Positions 35,702-44,856 of a stretch of DNA of 64,000 nucleotides are shown piece after piece. The position numbers were made by a program, and so were the translations under genes. Position 1 is the stretch's first letter. The number at the start of each line of letters is the position of its first letter. The notes under the pieces were generated by a model. It had not been told where the DNA came from, made no database searches, and saw nothing but the letters and a program-made list of their open reading frames with translations. Source of the stretch: Pseudomonas fluorescens NCIMB 11764 (lineage in GTDB: Bacteria; Pseudomonadota; Gammaproteobacteria; Pseudomonadales; Pseudomonadaceae); NCBI RefSeq assembly GCF_000293885.2, contig NZ_CP010945.1, forward strand, positions 3,368,001 to 3,432,000, read 5' to 3'.

Positions 35702-37444
35702 ATGGTGCTTTTAACAAGGTTATTCGTCATAAGCCGCGTATTTTTTATGGGCTTTCTGATCAGCGGCACAGCGCTTGCGGAAACTTCGCCGATTGAGCCG
35801 ACAATTGCGCCTAGCTCCGTTATCGAGGCGGAAGCAGGCGATAACGTCGGTCAGGCGATTCAGACCTCGCTTGAGCCGCTGAAAACCGCGTTTCCGCCGT
35901 TGCTGACCGCGCCGCGTCATCGGCGGGTGGATGTCAGCCGTCTGGTGATGGATTTTTATACGCATCGCGCTTATCGCGCAGCGTGGACCGATGACCGCGA
36001 CGTCGCACAATTGATCGCCAGCTTGAGCGCGACTGACGCCGATGGTTTGAACCCGACGGATTTTCATATTGATGAGCTGATCCGATCCCGGACCACGATG
36101 CAGACTACGCCCGTCACCCCCGAGCAACGGGCGGCCTTTGATTTGGCGACGACGCATACATTTATTACCGCGCTGCTGCAGCTGCGGCGGGGCAAGGTCG
36201 ATCCCGCGCGGCTCGACATTCATTGGAATTTTGACGCCGATGGCGTCGACCCGCGCGACGACGTCAATGCTTTCTTCGCGGCGCTCGACAATCACGATGT
36301 AGCGAAGGCATTTGCCATCGCTCCGCCGCAAGAAGCGGTGTACGTGGGATTGCGTCAGGCGCTGGCGCAATTGCGTGGTATTCGGGACCGGGGCGGCTGG
36401 CCGCAAGTGGTTGGAGACCATTCGCTCAAGCCTGGCATGGACGAACCGGCTGTCGCGCAGTTGCGCGCGAGGATGGTCGCGGCAGGTTTTCTCGATCCGC
36501 GATTGATCCATGGTACGAAGTACGATGGCGCCGTCACCGCCGCAGTGAAAAAGTATCAGAACGAGCAATACCTCGGAGCGGATGGGATAGCGGGGGCGAC
36601 GACGCTGGCGGCTTTGAATGTGCCCGTTGACGCACGCATTGATCAGGTTCGGGTGAACATGGAGCGGGCGCGCTGGCTGCTTTACAAGCTTCAAGGCACG
36701 TTCGTTATCGTTGATATTGCCGGCTACAAAGTAGCGATGTACCGCGATGGTCAGCCGATCTGGCGATCCCGGGTGCAGGTTGGTAAAGCGGCGCGCAATA
36801 CGCCTATCTTTCAGGCGCAGATCACCTACGTCACGTTTAATCCGACCTGGACGGTGCCGCCGACGATCCTCAAGGAAGACGTGCTGCCGAAGATCCAGAG
36901 CAATCCCGGCTACCTGGCCGCCAACCGTATTCGTGTGATCGATCGCGAAGGCCACGAACTGGATCCTGCGGCCGTTGACTGGACCAACCCGCGTGGCATC
37001 AGTTTGCGCCAGGATGCCGGGCCCGATAGCTCATTGGGCCAGGTGGTCATCCGCTTTCCCAACAACTACGCGATTTATCTTCACGACACGCCGCATCGCG
37101 AGCTGTTTGCCAAGACTGTCCGCGCGACCAGTTCGGGCTGCATCCGGGTGGAGAACCCGCTGCAACTGGTGGAGTTGCTGTTCAACGACCCGGTTAAGTG
37201 GAACAGCGCCGGTATTCAGAAACAGCTGGCCAATGGCAAGACCGAGAATATTCGGCTACCGGTGAAAGTGCCGGTGTTGTTGGCCTATTGGACAGTCGAT
37301 CTGGGCAGCGACGGGCGCGTCTCATTCAAACCGGATGTGTATGGCTACGATGAACCCTTGCTGCGGGCATTGAATCGACCTTCGCAAATGCCGGTGTTGA
37401 ATCTACATGCGGCGACAGCATCGGCGGGAACTGGGCAGCCGTAG
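35702..37444 (+). CDS. L,D-transpeptidase, YcbB/LdtD-like
   Basis: The 580-residue protein has an N-terminal signal or membrane segment (about 4-25), a scaffold region, a peptidoglycan-binding domain (about 235-310; MDEPAVAQLRARMVAAGFL) and a YkuD catalytic domain with the HDTPH and SSGCIRVE motifs that supply the His and Cys. The order matches LdtD (YcbB), which forms 3-3 cross-links in murein. It has its own start next to the divergent YkuD_2 gene and a lipoprotein gene follows 107 bp later. Confidence 0.88.
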   Translation: MVLLTRLFVISRVFFMGFLISGTALAETSPIEPTIAPSSVIEAEAGDNVGQAIQTSLEPLKTAFPPLLTAPRHRRVDVSRLVMDFYTHRAYRAAWTDDRDVAQLIASLSATDADGLNPTDFHIDELIRSRTTMQTTPVTPEQRAAFDLATTHTFITALLQLRRGKVDPARLDIHWNFDADGVDPRDDVNAFFAALDNHDVAKAFAIAPPQEAVYVGLRQALAQLRGIRDRGGWPQVVGDHSLKPGMDEPAVAQLRARMVAAGFLDPRLIHGTKYDGAVTAAVKKYQNEQYLGADGIAGATTLAALNVPVDARIDQVRVNMERARWLLYKLQGTFVIVDIAGYKVAMYRDGQPIWRSRVQVGKAARNTPIFQAQITYVTFNPTWTVPPTILKEDVLPKIQSNPGYLAANRIRVIDREGHELDPAAVDWTNPRGISLRQDAGPDSSLGQVVIRFPNNYAIYLHDTPHRELFAKTVRATSSGCIRVENPLQLVELLFNDPVKWNSAGIQKQLANGKTENIRLPVKVPVLLAYWTVDLGSDGRVSFKPDVYGYDEPLLRALNRPSQMPVLNLHAATASAGTGQP

Positions 37445-37551
37445 GGGAAATGGCCGTCAACCGTTCGGCACTTGCGCCGGGGCGCCAAAACAGCATCGCC
37501 TAATCTTTGATTTACTGGAAATTCTTCCGGTACTTACAAGGAAGGTGTGGC

Positions 37552-37953
37552 ATGACTTCATTAAAGTTCGGCGCGTCCATCCTGTTGGTCTGCCTGGCAG
37601 GCTGCGCAACCACTCCGCGTAGTAACTACGAGCCACCGCCGGTGCCTGCATCGGCGGTGGCCCTTGATGACGCGCAGATAACCAGCACGCTGGTGGGAAG
37701 GAAATTTTACGGAACCACCCGAGAAGGCAGTCACCCTTATTCGATGAGTTTTGCGCCGAACGGAGTCGAGACATTCGAGATGGCGCCCTACAAACCGGAG
37801 AAGGAAAAGTGGACGCTGAAGGACGGGGTGATTTGTATTGAAGCGAAAGGCTACCCAACCGAATGCGGTCAGGTGAAGACCGCTAACAATGAGTATTGGT
37901 TTGTCGATCCGAAGAGCGGCAGAGTCAACGCGCACTTGAAACTGACGCCTTGA
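37552..37953 (+). CDS. Small lipoprotein of unknown function
   Basis: From ATG 37552 the 133-residue protein has a lipoprotein signal ending LAGC (Cys17). The mature part contains SYSM-like beta-rich segments (GRKFYGTTREGSHPYSM, FEMAPYKPEKEKW) and a single Cys pair, CIEAKGYPTEC, which could form a disulfide. No known domain was recognised. AAGGAAGGTG precedes the start. It may be cotranscribed with the L,D-transpeptidase gene. Confidence 0.75.
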   Translation: MTSLKFGASILLVCLAGCATTPRSNYEPPPVPASAVALDDAQITSTLVGRKFYGTTREGSHPYSMSFAPNGVETFEMAPYKPEKEKWTLKDGVICIEAKGYPTECGQVKTANNEYWFVDPKSGRVNAHLKLTP

Positions 37954-38004
37954 GGTTGAGCCGCATAGAGAAACGGGCGTTCATCTCACGCCCATTTCTC
38001 CTGT

Positions 38005-38847
38005 TCATGCCTTGCCCAGCGCCTCCCGCAAAAACTCCACCAGCCCTCGCTGCAATCCGGTCAGCGCGCCTTCGCGACTGATCAGCGCCAATTCTGTCGG
38101 CGGTAATTCGGGCAGATCAGTGCACACGGTGTGCTCTGGCAACACCGCCGAAGCGGGCAGCACCGACAGGCCCAATCCGGACGCCACCGCCGCCTGAATT
38201 CCCGTCAGGCTGTGGCTGCCAAACGCAACCCGCCACGGTCGCTGTGCCACATCCAGCAGGCGGATTGCCCGTTGCCGATAAATGCAGCCTTGTGGGAACA
38301 GCGCCAATGGCAAGACGCCCTGGGCGGAGTCGACCCCCGCACCTTTGACCCACACCAGCGCTTCCGGCCACGCCGCCCAGCTTGGGCCGCTGTCCGGTTC
38401 ACGCTTGACCAGTGCAATGTCGATGGCGCCCGTCGCGAGCTTTTGCTTGAGATCGGTGCTCATGCCGCTGACGGTTTCCAGCCGCGCTTCAGGTCGGCTG
38501 CGGTTGAAGCCGGCGAGGATCACAGCCATACGCCGTGCATCGAAATCCTCCGGTACGCCAATGCGCAGTATTTCCAGGTCGAGATCACTGGCGAGGGCTT
38601 CCACCGCCTCCGAGGACAGGGCCAACAGCCGCCGGGCATAGTGAATCAGCAGCTCGCCGTGCTCGGTGACGCTGATGTTCTGTCCTGTGCGGTCGCGAAG
38701 CAGCAGCGCATGCCCGACCAGTTCTTCCAGTTTGCGAATCTGTTGGCTCACGGTGGATTGGGTGCGGTGTACGCGTTCTGCAGCGCGGGTGAAGCTGCCT
38801 TCGTCCACCACGCAGACGAAGCTCTTGAGCAGTTCGAGATCGAGCAT
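38005..38847 (-). CDS. LysR-family transcriptional regulator
   Basis: The 280-residue protein begins LDLELLKSFVCVVDEGSFTR, a typical LysR helix-turn-helix, followed by QSTVSQQIRKLEELVG and an effector domain from about residue 90. ATG 38847 was chosen because AGGAG precedes it at the right distance. It is divergent from the dehalogenase-like and aldolase genes at 38957 and 39679, which are its likely targets. Ligand unknown. Confidence 0.85.
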   Translation of the reverse strand: MLDLELLKSFVCVVDEGSFTRAAERVHRTQSTVSQQIRKLEELVGHALLLRDRTGQNISVTEHGELLIHYARRLLALSSEAVEALASDLDLEILRIGVPEDFDARRMAVILAGFNRSRPEARLETVSGMSTDLKQKLATGAIDIALVKREPDSGPSWAAWPEALVWVKGAGVDSAQGVLPLALFPQGCIYRQRAIRLLDVAQRPWRVAFGSHSLTGIQAAVASGLGLSVLPASAVLPEHTVCTDLPELPPTELALISREGALTGLQRGLVEFLREALGKA

Positions 38848-38956
38848 GGCGGGCTCCTTTGATATTCGATTTATCACTGACGAGTCGATATTAATTTAAT
38901 TTCACACTATCACCGTTCGCTCGTAACCTGAAGATCACTTTTCAGAGGATATGACC

Positions 38957-39661
38957 ATGGCACTCAAAAACGCTCCACGCCCCGAGTGGCTGACCTTCGA
39001 TTGCTACGGCACGCTGATTCAATGGGATGAAGGTTTGAAAGCCGTGGTCGCGCAGATCCTGCGCGACAAGGGTGATCACACCGTCGATGTCGATCGCCTG
39101 ATCGAGGTGTATGACCGGCACGAACACCGGCTGGAGCAGACACCGCCGCATCGTGCGTTCCGGCAGTTGAGCAGCCTTGGGTTGCAAATGGCGCTGGAGG
39201 ATCTGGGGTTGGCGAGCTCGGACGAAGACAGTCAACGGCTGGCAGCGGCAATCCCGAAAATGCCGCCGTTTCCCGAGGTGATCGACACGCTTGCCCGGCT
39301 CAAGACGATGGGCTTCAAGTTGTGCATCGTGTCCAACACCGATGACGACATCATCGCCGGCAACGTGGCGCAACTCGGTGGCCACATCGATCGGGTCATC
39401 ACCGCCCAGCAGGCCGGCGCCTACAAGCCCGATCCGCGGTTGTTCGACTACGCTCACGCGCAGCTGGGCGTCAGTCGTGATCAGGTGGTGCACATCTGCG
39501 CGAGCCCGACGCTGGACCACACCGCCGCGCGCGATATGCATTTTCGCTGCGTGTGGATCGACCGCGGCACCGGTCGCCAATTGCTGCCCGACTATCAACC
39601 CGATGCGATATTGAGCGCGCTGGATCAAGTCCTGCCCTTGTTCGAATCCCTTGGCTGGTAA
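38957..39661 (+). CDS. HAD-superfamily hydrolase, haloacid dehalogenase type II-like
   Basis: The 234-residue protein has the HAD motifs FDCYGTLIQWDEG (nucleophile Asp), VSNTDDD (motif II) and AGAYKPDPRLF (motif III Lys). It resembles L-2-haloacid dehalogenases, but a true dehalogenase cannot be told from a phosphatase by these motifs. ATG 38957 is well spaced from AGAGGA; ATG 38951 is too close. The next gene, 17 bp on, is an aldolase-type protein, so the two probably act in one short pathway. Confidence 0.8.
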   Translation: MALKNAPRPEWLTFDCYGTLIQWDEGLKAVVAQILRDKGDHTVDVDRLIEVYDRHEHRLEQTPPHRAFRQLSSLGLQMALEDLGLASSDEDSQRLAAAIPKMPPFPEVIDTLARLKTMGFKLCIVSNTDDDIIAGNVAQLGGHIDRVITAQQAGAYKPDPRLFDYAHAQLGVSRDQVVHICASPTLDHTAARDMHFRCVWIDRGTGRQLLPDYQPDAILSALDQVLPLFESLGW

Positions 39662-39678
39662 ACCCCGGAGTCATTGTC

Positions 39679-40470
39679 ATGGCACACACTCTTGCAGGCG
39701 GTTCCCGTTCCGCCCGTTACACCGACCTGAACCTGGACTTGCCGGCTGTCATCACGGCGCGCTCGGAATTGGCGGCGTGCTTTCAACTGGCGGCACTGCA
39801 TGGGCTGGAGGAGGGGATCTGCAATCACTTTTCCGCCATGGTGCCGGGGCGCGATGATCTGTTTTTCGTGAACCCCTACGGCTACGCGTTTGCAGAAGTC
39901 ACTGCGGACAACCTGTTGGTCTGCGACTTCCACGGCAACGTCGTGGCCGGCGAAGGCCAGCCCGAGGCGACCGCGTTTTACATCCATGCGCGCCTGCACA
40001 AACTGCTGCCGAGGGTCAAAGTGGCGTTCCACACGCACATGCCCCACGCCACGGCGTTGTGCTTACTGCAAGGCCCGCCGCTATTGTGGCTGGGGCAAAC
40101 AGCGTTGAAATTCTACGGGCGTACGGCGGTGGACGAGGATTACAACGGCCTGGCCCTCGATGAGTCCGAAGGTGACCGGATTGCCAGCGTCATGGGCAAT
40201 GCCGACGTCCTGTTTTTGAAGAACCACGGCGTGATCATCGCAGGGCCGACCATCGCCGAAGCCTGGGATGATCTGTATTACCTGGAACGCGCCGCCCAGG
40301 TGCAATTGATGGCGATGGCGACCCAGCGCGATCTCAAGCCAGTGCCTCCCGCCATTGCGCAACGTGCCTACGAACAAATGCGCCTGGGAGATGCAGAAAG
40401 TGCTCAAGCACATTTGCGCAGTGCAATGCGACGCCTGCCCAAAGGACAATTGCCCCGCACCATCCCGTAG
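39679..40470 (+). CDS. Class II aldolase / adducin family protein
   Basis: The 263-residue protein has the metal-binding His of class II aldolases in VAFHTHMPHATAL and the C-terminal LFLKNHGVIIAGPT. The N-terminal LAACFQLAALHGLEEGICNHFSA matches the adducin-like branch. It could be a sugar-phosphate aldolase, epimerase or decarboxylase; the substrate is unknown. It is translationally close to the HAD gene and both are divergent from the LysR gene. Confidence 0.82.
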   Translation: MAHTLAGGSRSARYTDLNLDLPAVITARSELAACFQLAALHGLEEGICNHFSAMVPGRDDLFFVNPYGYAFAEVTADNLLVCDFHGNVVAGEGQPEATAFYIHARLHKLLPRVKVAFHTHMPHATALCLLQGPPLLWLGQTALKFYGRTAVDEDYNGLALDESEGDRIASVMGNADVLFLKNHGVIIAGPTIAEAWDDLYYLERAAQVQLMAMATQRDLKPVPPAIAQRAYEQMRLGDAESAQAHLRSAMRRLPKGQLPRTIP

Positions 40471-40535
40471 ACTAAGCTCGCAAACATTAAGGGTTTTGGG
40501 CCTTCGCCCATGCCTTACCCTTGCAGGACGAGCTT

Positions 40536-42107
40536 TTGCCTATCTCCGGTGACGACCCGCGCGACGCCAGTGGCGTCAATTTGAAACGGTTACCCCTGCG
40601 CAAGGCGGCGGTGCTGTTTATTGTCGTGGTGTGTCTGTGCCTGTGCGGTTTGCTTTATCTGCAACTGGAGCAATCGCGCCGGCACGATCTGGCGGTGGCC
40701 GAAGTGGCGTCTTCGAACCTCACCCGCGCCATGGCCCAGCAGGCTGAAGACACGTTCATGAAGGCCGACCTGGTACTGACCAGCCTGGCGGACTGGATTC
40801 AGGTTGACGGGTTCGTCCCGGCGCAGATCCCGCGTCTACAGAAAACGTTTGCCCGACGGGTACAGACACTCAGTCAGTTGCACGGGATCTTCCTGTTCGA
40901 TCAAAAGGGGCAATGGGTCGTCACCTCATTCGAGGATCTGCCCCGCGGCCCCGGCGTGGCGGACCGCGACTATTTCCTGTTTCACCAGCAGAACGTATCG
41001 TCCCTGGCGCACATCGGCCCGGCGATTCGCAGTCGCGTGAATGGCGAATGGATCATTCCGGTTTCCAAGCGGGTGAATGACAAGGACGGCCATTTCCAGG
41101 GCGTGTTGCTGGCCGGCATCAAAATGTCCTACTTCGATCAGTTTTTCAAAAGCTTCAGCATCGATGACGACGGCTCTATTTTTCTGGCGCTGACTGACGG
41201 AACGCTGCTGGCGCGACGGCCGTTTGTGGAAGCGCAGATTGGCCAGTCACTAGCCAAAGGGGAGATTTTCAGCAAGTACCTGGCAGGCGCAATGTCCGGC
41301 AACGCCATGATCAGTTCTGTACTCGATGGCACTGTCCGCTTGCAAGGCTACCGGCAACTCGACGCCTATCCGCTGGTGGTGTCCGCGGCCTCGTCCCGGG
41401 ATTCGATTCTCAAGGGCTGGTATGACACGGCGTTTAAATCCAGCGTCATTGTGGCGCTGGTTGTGCTGGGCGTGGGGCTGTTCGGTTGGGTGTTCGTGCG
41501 CCAGGTGCGCCTCGGTGAACGGGTCGAGAAGGATTTGCGCAAGGCCAAGGAGGCGCTGAAGCTGATCGCGACCCATGACAGTCTCACCGGCCTGGCCAAT
41601 CGCCGACTGTTCGAACAAGCGCTGGACCTCGAGTTTGGCCGTGGAATCCGGCAGTCGAGTTCGTTGAGCCTGATCATGCTCGATATCGATTACTTCAAGC
41701 GCTACAACGACGCTTACGGCCATGTCGCGGGTGACCATTGCCTGGCCGAAGTGGCGAGGGTGGTGAAGAGTTGCTGCCATCGAACCACCGATCTGGCGGT
41801 GCGTTACGGCGGCGAGGAATTCGCTGTGTTGCTGCCGAATACGGATATTCAGGGTGCGATGGTCATTGCCGAGCAGATCCGCCGCAGCGTCATGACCCGG
41901 AACATCAATCACAGCGCCGCGCCCAGTGGTTATGTGACGGTCAGTCTCGGTTGTTATGCCTTCGTACCGACGCGCCTGGACAGCACCGAAGTGCTCATTG
42001 AACGCGCGGACGCGGCGTTGTATCAGGCCAAGCATTCCGGACGAAACCGTTCGGCGGTGCTGTCGATGGACGGCGGTGTCGGGGAACTGATGCGCTCGGA
42101 TCGTTGA
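40536..42107 (+). CDS. Membrane-bound diguanylate cyclase (dCACHE-GGDEF)
   Basis: The 523-residue protein has a membrane segment near residues 23-43 (AVLFIVVVCLCLCGLLYLQL), a periplasmic double-CACHE sensor domain (about 50-290), a second membrane segment (about 305-325) and a GGDEF domain. The active site reads RYGGEEFAVLL (GGEEF variant, expected active), and RTTD five residues before it is an allosteric I-site (RxxD). It should make cyclic di-GMP in response to an unknown external ligand. The start is uncertain: TTG 40536 has AGGACG upstream, and TTG 40521 is also open. Confidence 0.85.
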   Translation: MPISGDDPRDASGVNLKRLPLRKAAVLFIVVVCLCLCGLLYLQLEQSRRHDLAVAEVASSNLTRAMAQQAEDTFMKADLVLTSLADWIQVDGFVPAQIPRLQKTFARRVQTLSQLHGIFLFDQKGQWVVTSFEDLPRGPGVADRDYFLFHQQNVSSLAHIGPAIRSRVNGEWIIPVSKRVNDKDGHFQGVLLAGIKMSYFDQFFKSFSIDDDGSIFLALTDGTLLARRPFVEAQIGQSLAKGEIFSKYLAGAMSGNAMISSVLDGTVRLQGYRQLDAYPLVVSAASSRDSILKGWYDTAFKSSVIVALVVLGVGLFGWVFVRQVRLGERVEKDLRKAKEALKLIATHDSLTGLANRRLFEQALDLEFGRGIRQSSSLSLIMLDIDYFKRYNDAYGHVAGDHCLAEVARVVKSCCHRTTDLAVRYGGEEFAVLLPNTDIQGAMVIAEQIRRSVMTRNINHSAAPSGYVTVSLGCYAFVPTRLDSTEVLIERADAALYQAKHSGRNRSAVLSMDGGVGELMRSDR

Positions 42108-42129
42108 GATGAGGTCGGCTTGCGCGCGG

Positions 42130-42285
42130 TCAGCTACCGCCAGTTTCGCCTCCCGCACCTGAGCGACTGGAGCTGCCCGTTTCGCCGGAGCTGTCGCGTG
42201 AAGAGCCCGAGCCGCCATCGCCCTTATTGCCGCCGTCGCTGCTGTGGCCGCCGGAAGGCTCACCGGGATTATTGTTGGGCGCCAT
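42130..42285 (-). CDS. 51-residue Gly/Ser-rich protein
   Basis: A short minus-strand frame encodes 51 residues beginning MAPNNNPGEPSGGHSS, then runs rich in Gly, Ser, Asp and Thr, ending GAGGETGGS. It is hydrophilic and probably disordered. It occupies most of the gap between the diguanylate cyclase and xthA genes. The codons are uniformly GC-rich and free of rare ones, but the ribosome site is weak, so the frame might be chance. No function is known. Confidence 0.42.
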   Translation of the reverse strand: MAPNNNPGEPSGGHSSDGGNKGDGGSGSSRDSSGETGSSSRSGAGGETGGS

Positions 42286-42360
42286 CGTCGATCCGGCCGA
42301 CGCAACCACCGGAATGCGTGGATGTCACACACTGAACACACATGTCCGGAGCGCTGGCCC

Positions 42361-43155
42361 ATGAAGAATCTGCGAGTCGCAACGTTCAACGTCAATGGCA
42401 TGCGCGCCCGGCTGCCAAACCTGCTGGCCTGGCTGGAGCGGGAGAAACCGGACATCGCCTGCCTGCAGGAGCTCAAGTCGGTGGACAGTGCATTTCCTGC
42501 CGCAGAGCTTGAGGCTGCCGGCTACGGCGCGATATGGCAGGGTCAAGCCTCGTGGAACGGGGTGGCGATTCTGGCCCGGGATGCGCAACCGCTGGAGAGT
42601 CGCCGTGGTTTGCCGGGTGACGACGGTGATACCCACAGTCGGTATCTGGAGGCTGCTGTGCACGGTGTCCTGGTGGGCTGCCTGTATCTGCCAAACGGCA
42701 ATCCGCAGCCGGGGCCGAAGTTCGATTACAAGCTGGCCTGGTTCGAGCGGCTGATTGCCTACGCCAAGGATCTCCAGAGCAGCGAACACCCGGTGGTGCT
42801 GGCCGGTGACTACAACGTGGTGCCGACTGACCTGGATATCTATAACCCACGGTCCTGGCTCAAGGATGCGCTGCTGCAACCGGAAAGCCGCGAGTGTTAT
42901 CAACGGTTGCTGGATCAGGGGTGGACCGACGCCCTGCGCCATCTGTATCCGGAGGATCGGCTCTACACCTTCTGGGACTATTTCCGACAGCATTGGCAGA
43001 AAAATTCCGGGTTGCGCATCGATCATCTGTTGCTCAACCCGGCGCTGAGCCCTTATCTGCAAGACGCGGGTGTCGATGCGTGGGTGCGCAACGAGCCACA
43101 TGCCAGCGACCATGCCCCGACGTGGATTCAACTGGGTTCACGCAAGCGCCGTTGA
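42361..43155 (+). CDS. xthA: Exodeoxyribonuclease III
   Basis: The 264-residue protein is an exonuclease III/AP endonuclease. Motifs include ATFNVNGMRARLPNLLAW, CLQELKSVD (metal Glu), AGDYNVVPTDLDIYN (catalytic Asp and Asn) and the terminal SDHAPTW (Asp-His pair). It repairs abasic sites and blocked 3' ends. It is preceded by an oppositely oriented small gene and followed 111 bp later by nat. Confidence 0.9.
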   Translation: MKNLRVATFNVNGMRARLPNLLAWLEREKPDIACLQELKSVDSAFPAAELEAAGYGAIWQGQASWNGVAILARDAQPLESRRGLPGDDGDTHSRYLEAAVHGVLVGCLYLPNGNPQPGPKFDYKLAWFERLIAYAKDLQSSEHPVVLAGDYNVVPTDLDIYNPRSWLKDALLQPESRECYQRLLDQGWTDALRHLYPEDRLYTFWDYFRQHWQKNSGLRIDHLLLNPALSPYLQDAGVDAWVRNEPHASDHAPTWIQLGSRKRR

Positions 43156-43266
43156 TTGTATATGCGTGGCTATTGGCGAAATCAATTGTCGGGCGGACCG
43201 CTTTTTCCCTTATACATGGCGCCCATCGGCGGAGAGATCCGCGGCCCCATGCATAAGGATCGAGCA

Positions 43267-44094
43267 ATGAGCGAGCTACGTCTGAGCAATCTTGCGTTGT
43301 ACCTGCAACGTCTGGGTTTCGACGCGCCACCGGCGCCAACCCTGGAAACCCTGCGTCAGCTGCAGTTTCGTCACACCGCTGCGTTCCCGTTCGAAAACCT
43401 CACCACGTTGTCTGGCGAGCCGGTACTCATCGACTTGCCGTCCATCGAGCAAAAAGTCCTGCACGATGGCCGCGGTGGTTACTGCTATGAACTCAACAAC
43501 CTGTTCCTGGCCCTGCTTCAGGCGCTGGGTTTCGACGCTTGCGGCATTTCCGGCCGCGTGGTCATGGGCCAGCCCGAGGGGGCGTGGACCGCGCGTACGC
43601 ACCGCTTGAGCCTGGTCACCCTGGGGGGCGTGCGCTACATCACCGATGTGGGATTCGGCGGTATGGTCCCCACCGCGCCGCTGCTGCTCGACACTCCGGA
43701 GGAGCAACTCACGCCTCATGAACCTTATCGGATTGAACGCCACGCAGACGGCTACACCCTGCGCGCCAATGTCGCTGGTGAGTGGCGCGCGATGTACATC
43801 TTCGACCTGCAACGCCAGGAAGACATCGATTACGCCGTCGGCAACTGGTATGTCTCAACCCATCCCGAATCATCTTTTGCCAAACAGCTTATGGTGGCGC
43901 GGACAGGGGAAGGGTGGCGCCGTACGCTGAACAATGGCAGTTTTGCCATCCACCGGATCGGCAGCGAGAGCGAGCGGCGGCAGATCACTGAGGTGGCTGA
44001 TCTGGTCCGGTTGCTGGCGAGCGAGTTCGGGATCCGGGTGCCTGAGCACGCACATTTGAAGCAGGTGCTTGGGCGGTTGATCGAACAGGACTAG
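43267..44094 (+). CDS. nat: Arylamine N-acetyltransferase
   Basis: The 275-residue protein has the Cys-His-Asp triad of the NAT family: Cys in GRGGYCYELNNLF, His in RTHRLSLV and Asp in YITDVGFGG. It transfers acetyl from acetyl-CoA to arylamines and hydrazines. AAGGATCGAGCA precedes ATG 43267. It converges on the BrnA gene with a 4-base overlap of the ends. Confidence 0.92.
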   Translation: MSELRLSNLALYLQRLGFDAPPAPTLETLRQLQFRHTAAFPFENLTTLSGEPVLIDLPSIEQKVLHDGRGGYCYELNNLFLALLQALGFDACGISGRVVMGQPEGAWTARTHRLSLVTLGGVRYITDVGFGGMVPTAPLLLDTPEEQLTPHEPYRIERHADGYTLRANVAGEWRAMYIFDLQRQEDIDYAVGNWYVSTHPESSFAKQLMVARTGEGWRRTLNNGSFAIHRIGSESERRQITEVADLVRLLASEFGIRVPEHAHLKQVLGRLIEQD

Positions 44095-44408
44095 GGGCGG
44101 ACGTCAGGCTCCATCAATTGACGGATTTCGCTGACGGCATCCAGCAACTTCTTTTCCAGGCTTTTCAGATCGGAGGGCGTTATGCCCTTTTTGAGATGCC
44201 CGGTCCCGGCAGGTGTGTTTCTGTCGCTGAGCAACGCGTGTCGCAGTGTGTTGTTGATCACCGTCTGGTAGCCATACCCCTCGCTTTCCGCAAGCGTGCG
44301 AGCGGCTTCTATGACCGTTTCATCCAGCATGATGGTAATGCGGGTCTTGCCTTTGCCGGGGGCAACCGCCCCACGCTTGGCATTGCTGAAGTCGTATTCA
44401 TCTTTCAT
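44091..44408 (-). CDS. brnA: BrnA family antitoxin
   Basis: The 105-residue protein is a BrnA-type antitoxin with a ribbon-helix-helix-like DNA-binding part (residues about 20-60; TRITIMLDETVIEAARTLA, then YQTVINNTLRHALL). It should bind and neutralise BrnT and repress the pair. It follows brnT with only 3 bp between stop and start, in the usual toxin-first order. The C-terminal part is a helix rich in Lys, Glu and Leu. Confidence 0.88.
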   Translation of the reverse strand: MKDEYDFSNAKRGAVAPGKGKTRITIMLDETVIEAARTLAESEGYGYQTVINNTLRHALLSDRNTPAGTGHLKKGITPSDLKSLEKKLLDAVSEIRQLMEPDVRP

Positions 44409-44411
44409 TAC

Positions 44412-44693
44412 TCAAGCCTCCAAATATTGGCGACGCTCGTTTTTTGTGGCGAGACGCGCGGAAATGATTCGAACGAAATTCGGCTCACGGTAGGTGTACG
44501 CGACGACCAGCAGGCGACCTTTGGCGTCCAGCCCCATGATGATCCATCGTTGCTCGTCATGAAGATCATCCTGGAGCGTCAGCGCCCGTTCGTCATGGAA
44601 CACGGCGTCAGTCTCTGCGAGGCTGATGCCTTGGTGCTTCAGTTTGTTCGCCGCGTTTTTTGCCTTGTGATACTGAATTTCGAATGGCTTCAT
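44412..44693 (-). CDS. brnT: BrnT family ribonuclease toxin
   Basis: The 93-residue protein has the BrnT core: the N-terminal FEIQYHKAKNAANKLKHQGIS helix and the strand RWIIMGLDAKGRLLVVAYT followed by VRIISARLATKNERRQY, which carries the Arg and Lys/Glu residues of the toxin fold. BrnT is an RNase-type toxin inhibited by BrnA. The promoter region just upstream has a symmetrical AT-rich site. Confidence 0.88.
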   Translation of the reverse strand: MKPFEIQYHKAKNAANKLKHQGISLAETDAVFHDERALTLQDDLHDEQRWIIMGLDAKGRLLVVAYTYREPNFVRIISARLATKNERRQYLEA

Positions 44694-44702
44694 TATGCAT
44701 AC

Positions 44703-44716
44703 TTTATATGTATAAA
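44703..44716. promoter_or_regulatory. Near-palindrome at the brnTA promoter
   Basis: TTTATA-TG-TATAAA is almost perfectly symmetric and sits 10 bp upstream of the brnT start codon. It overlaps likely -10 hexamers, so it is a good candidate autoregulatory BrnA operator. Inferred from symmetry and position. Confidence 0.5.
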
Positions 44717-44856
44717 AAAGGGAGCGACGCTACCGGTGGTCGCCAGGAACTCAAAAGACTAGCGGGGGAGCGAACGAGGCTCGGGACGGATATATTTCAA
44801 GGTTTATTGAAGGATGCTGCGGGTGGGGATGGACACCTGTCCATAATCTGACTGGT

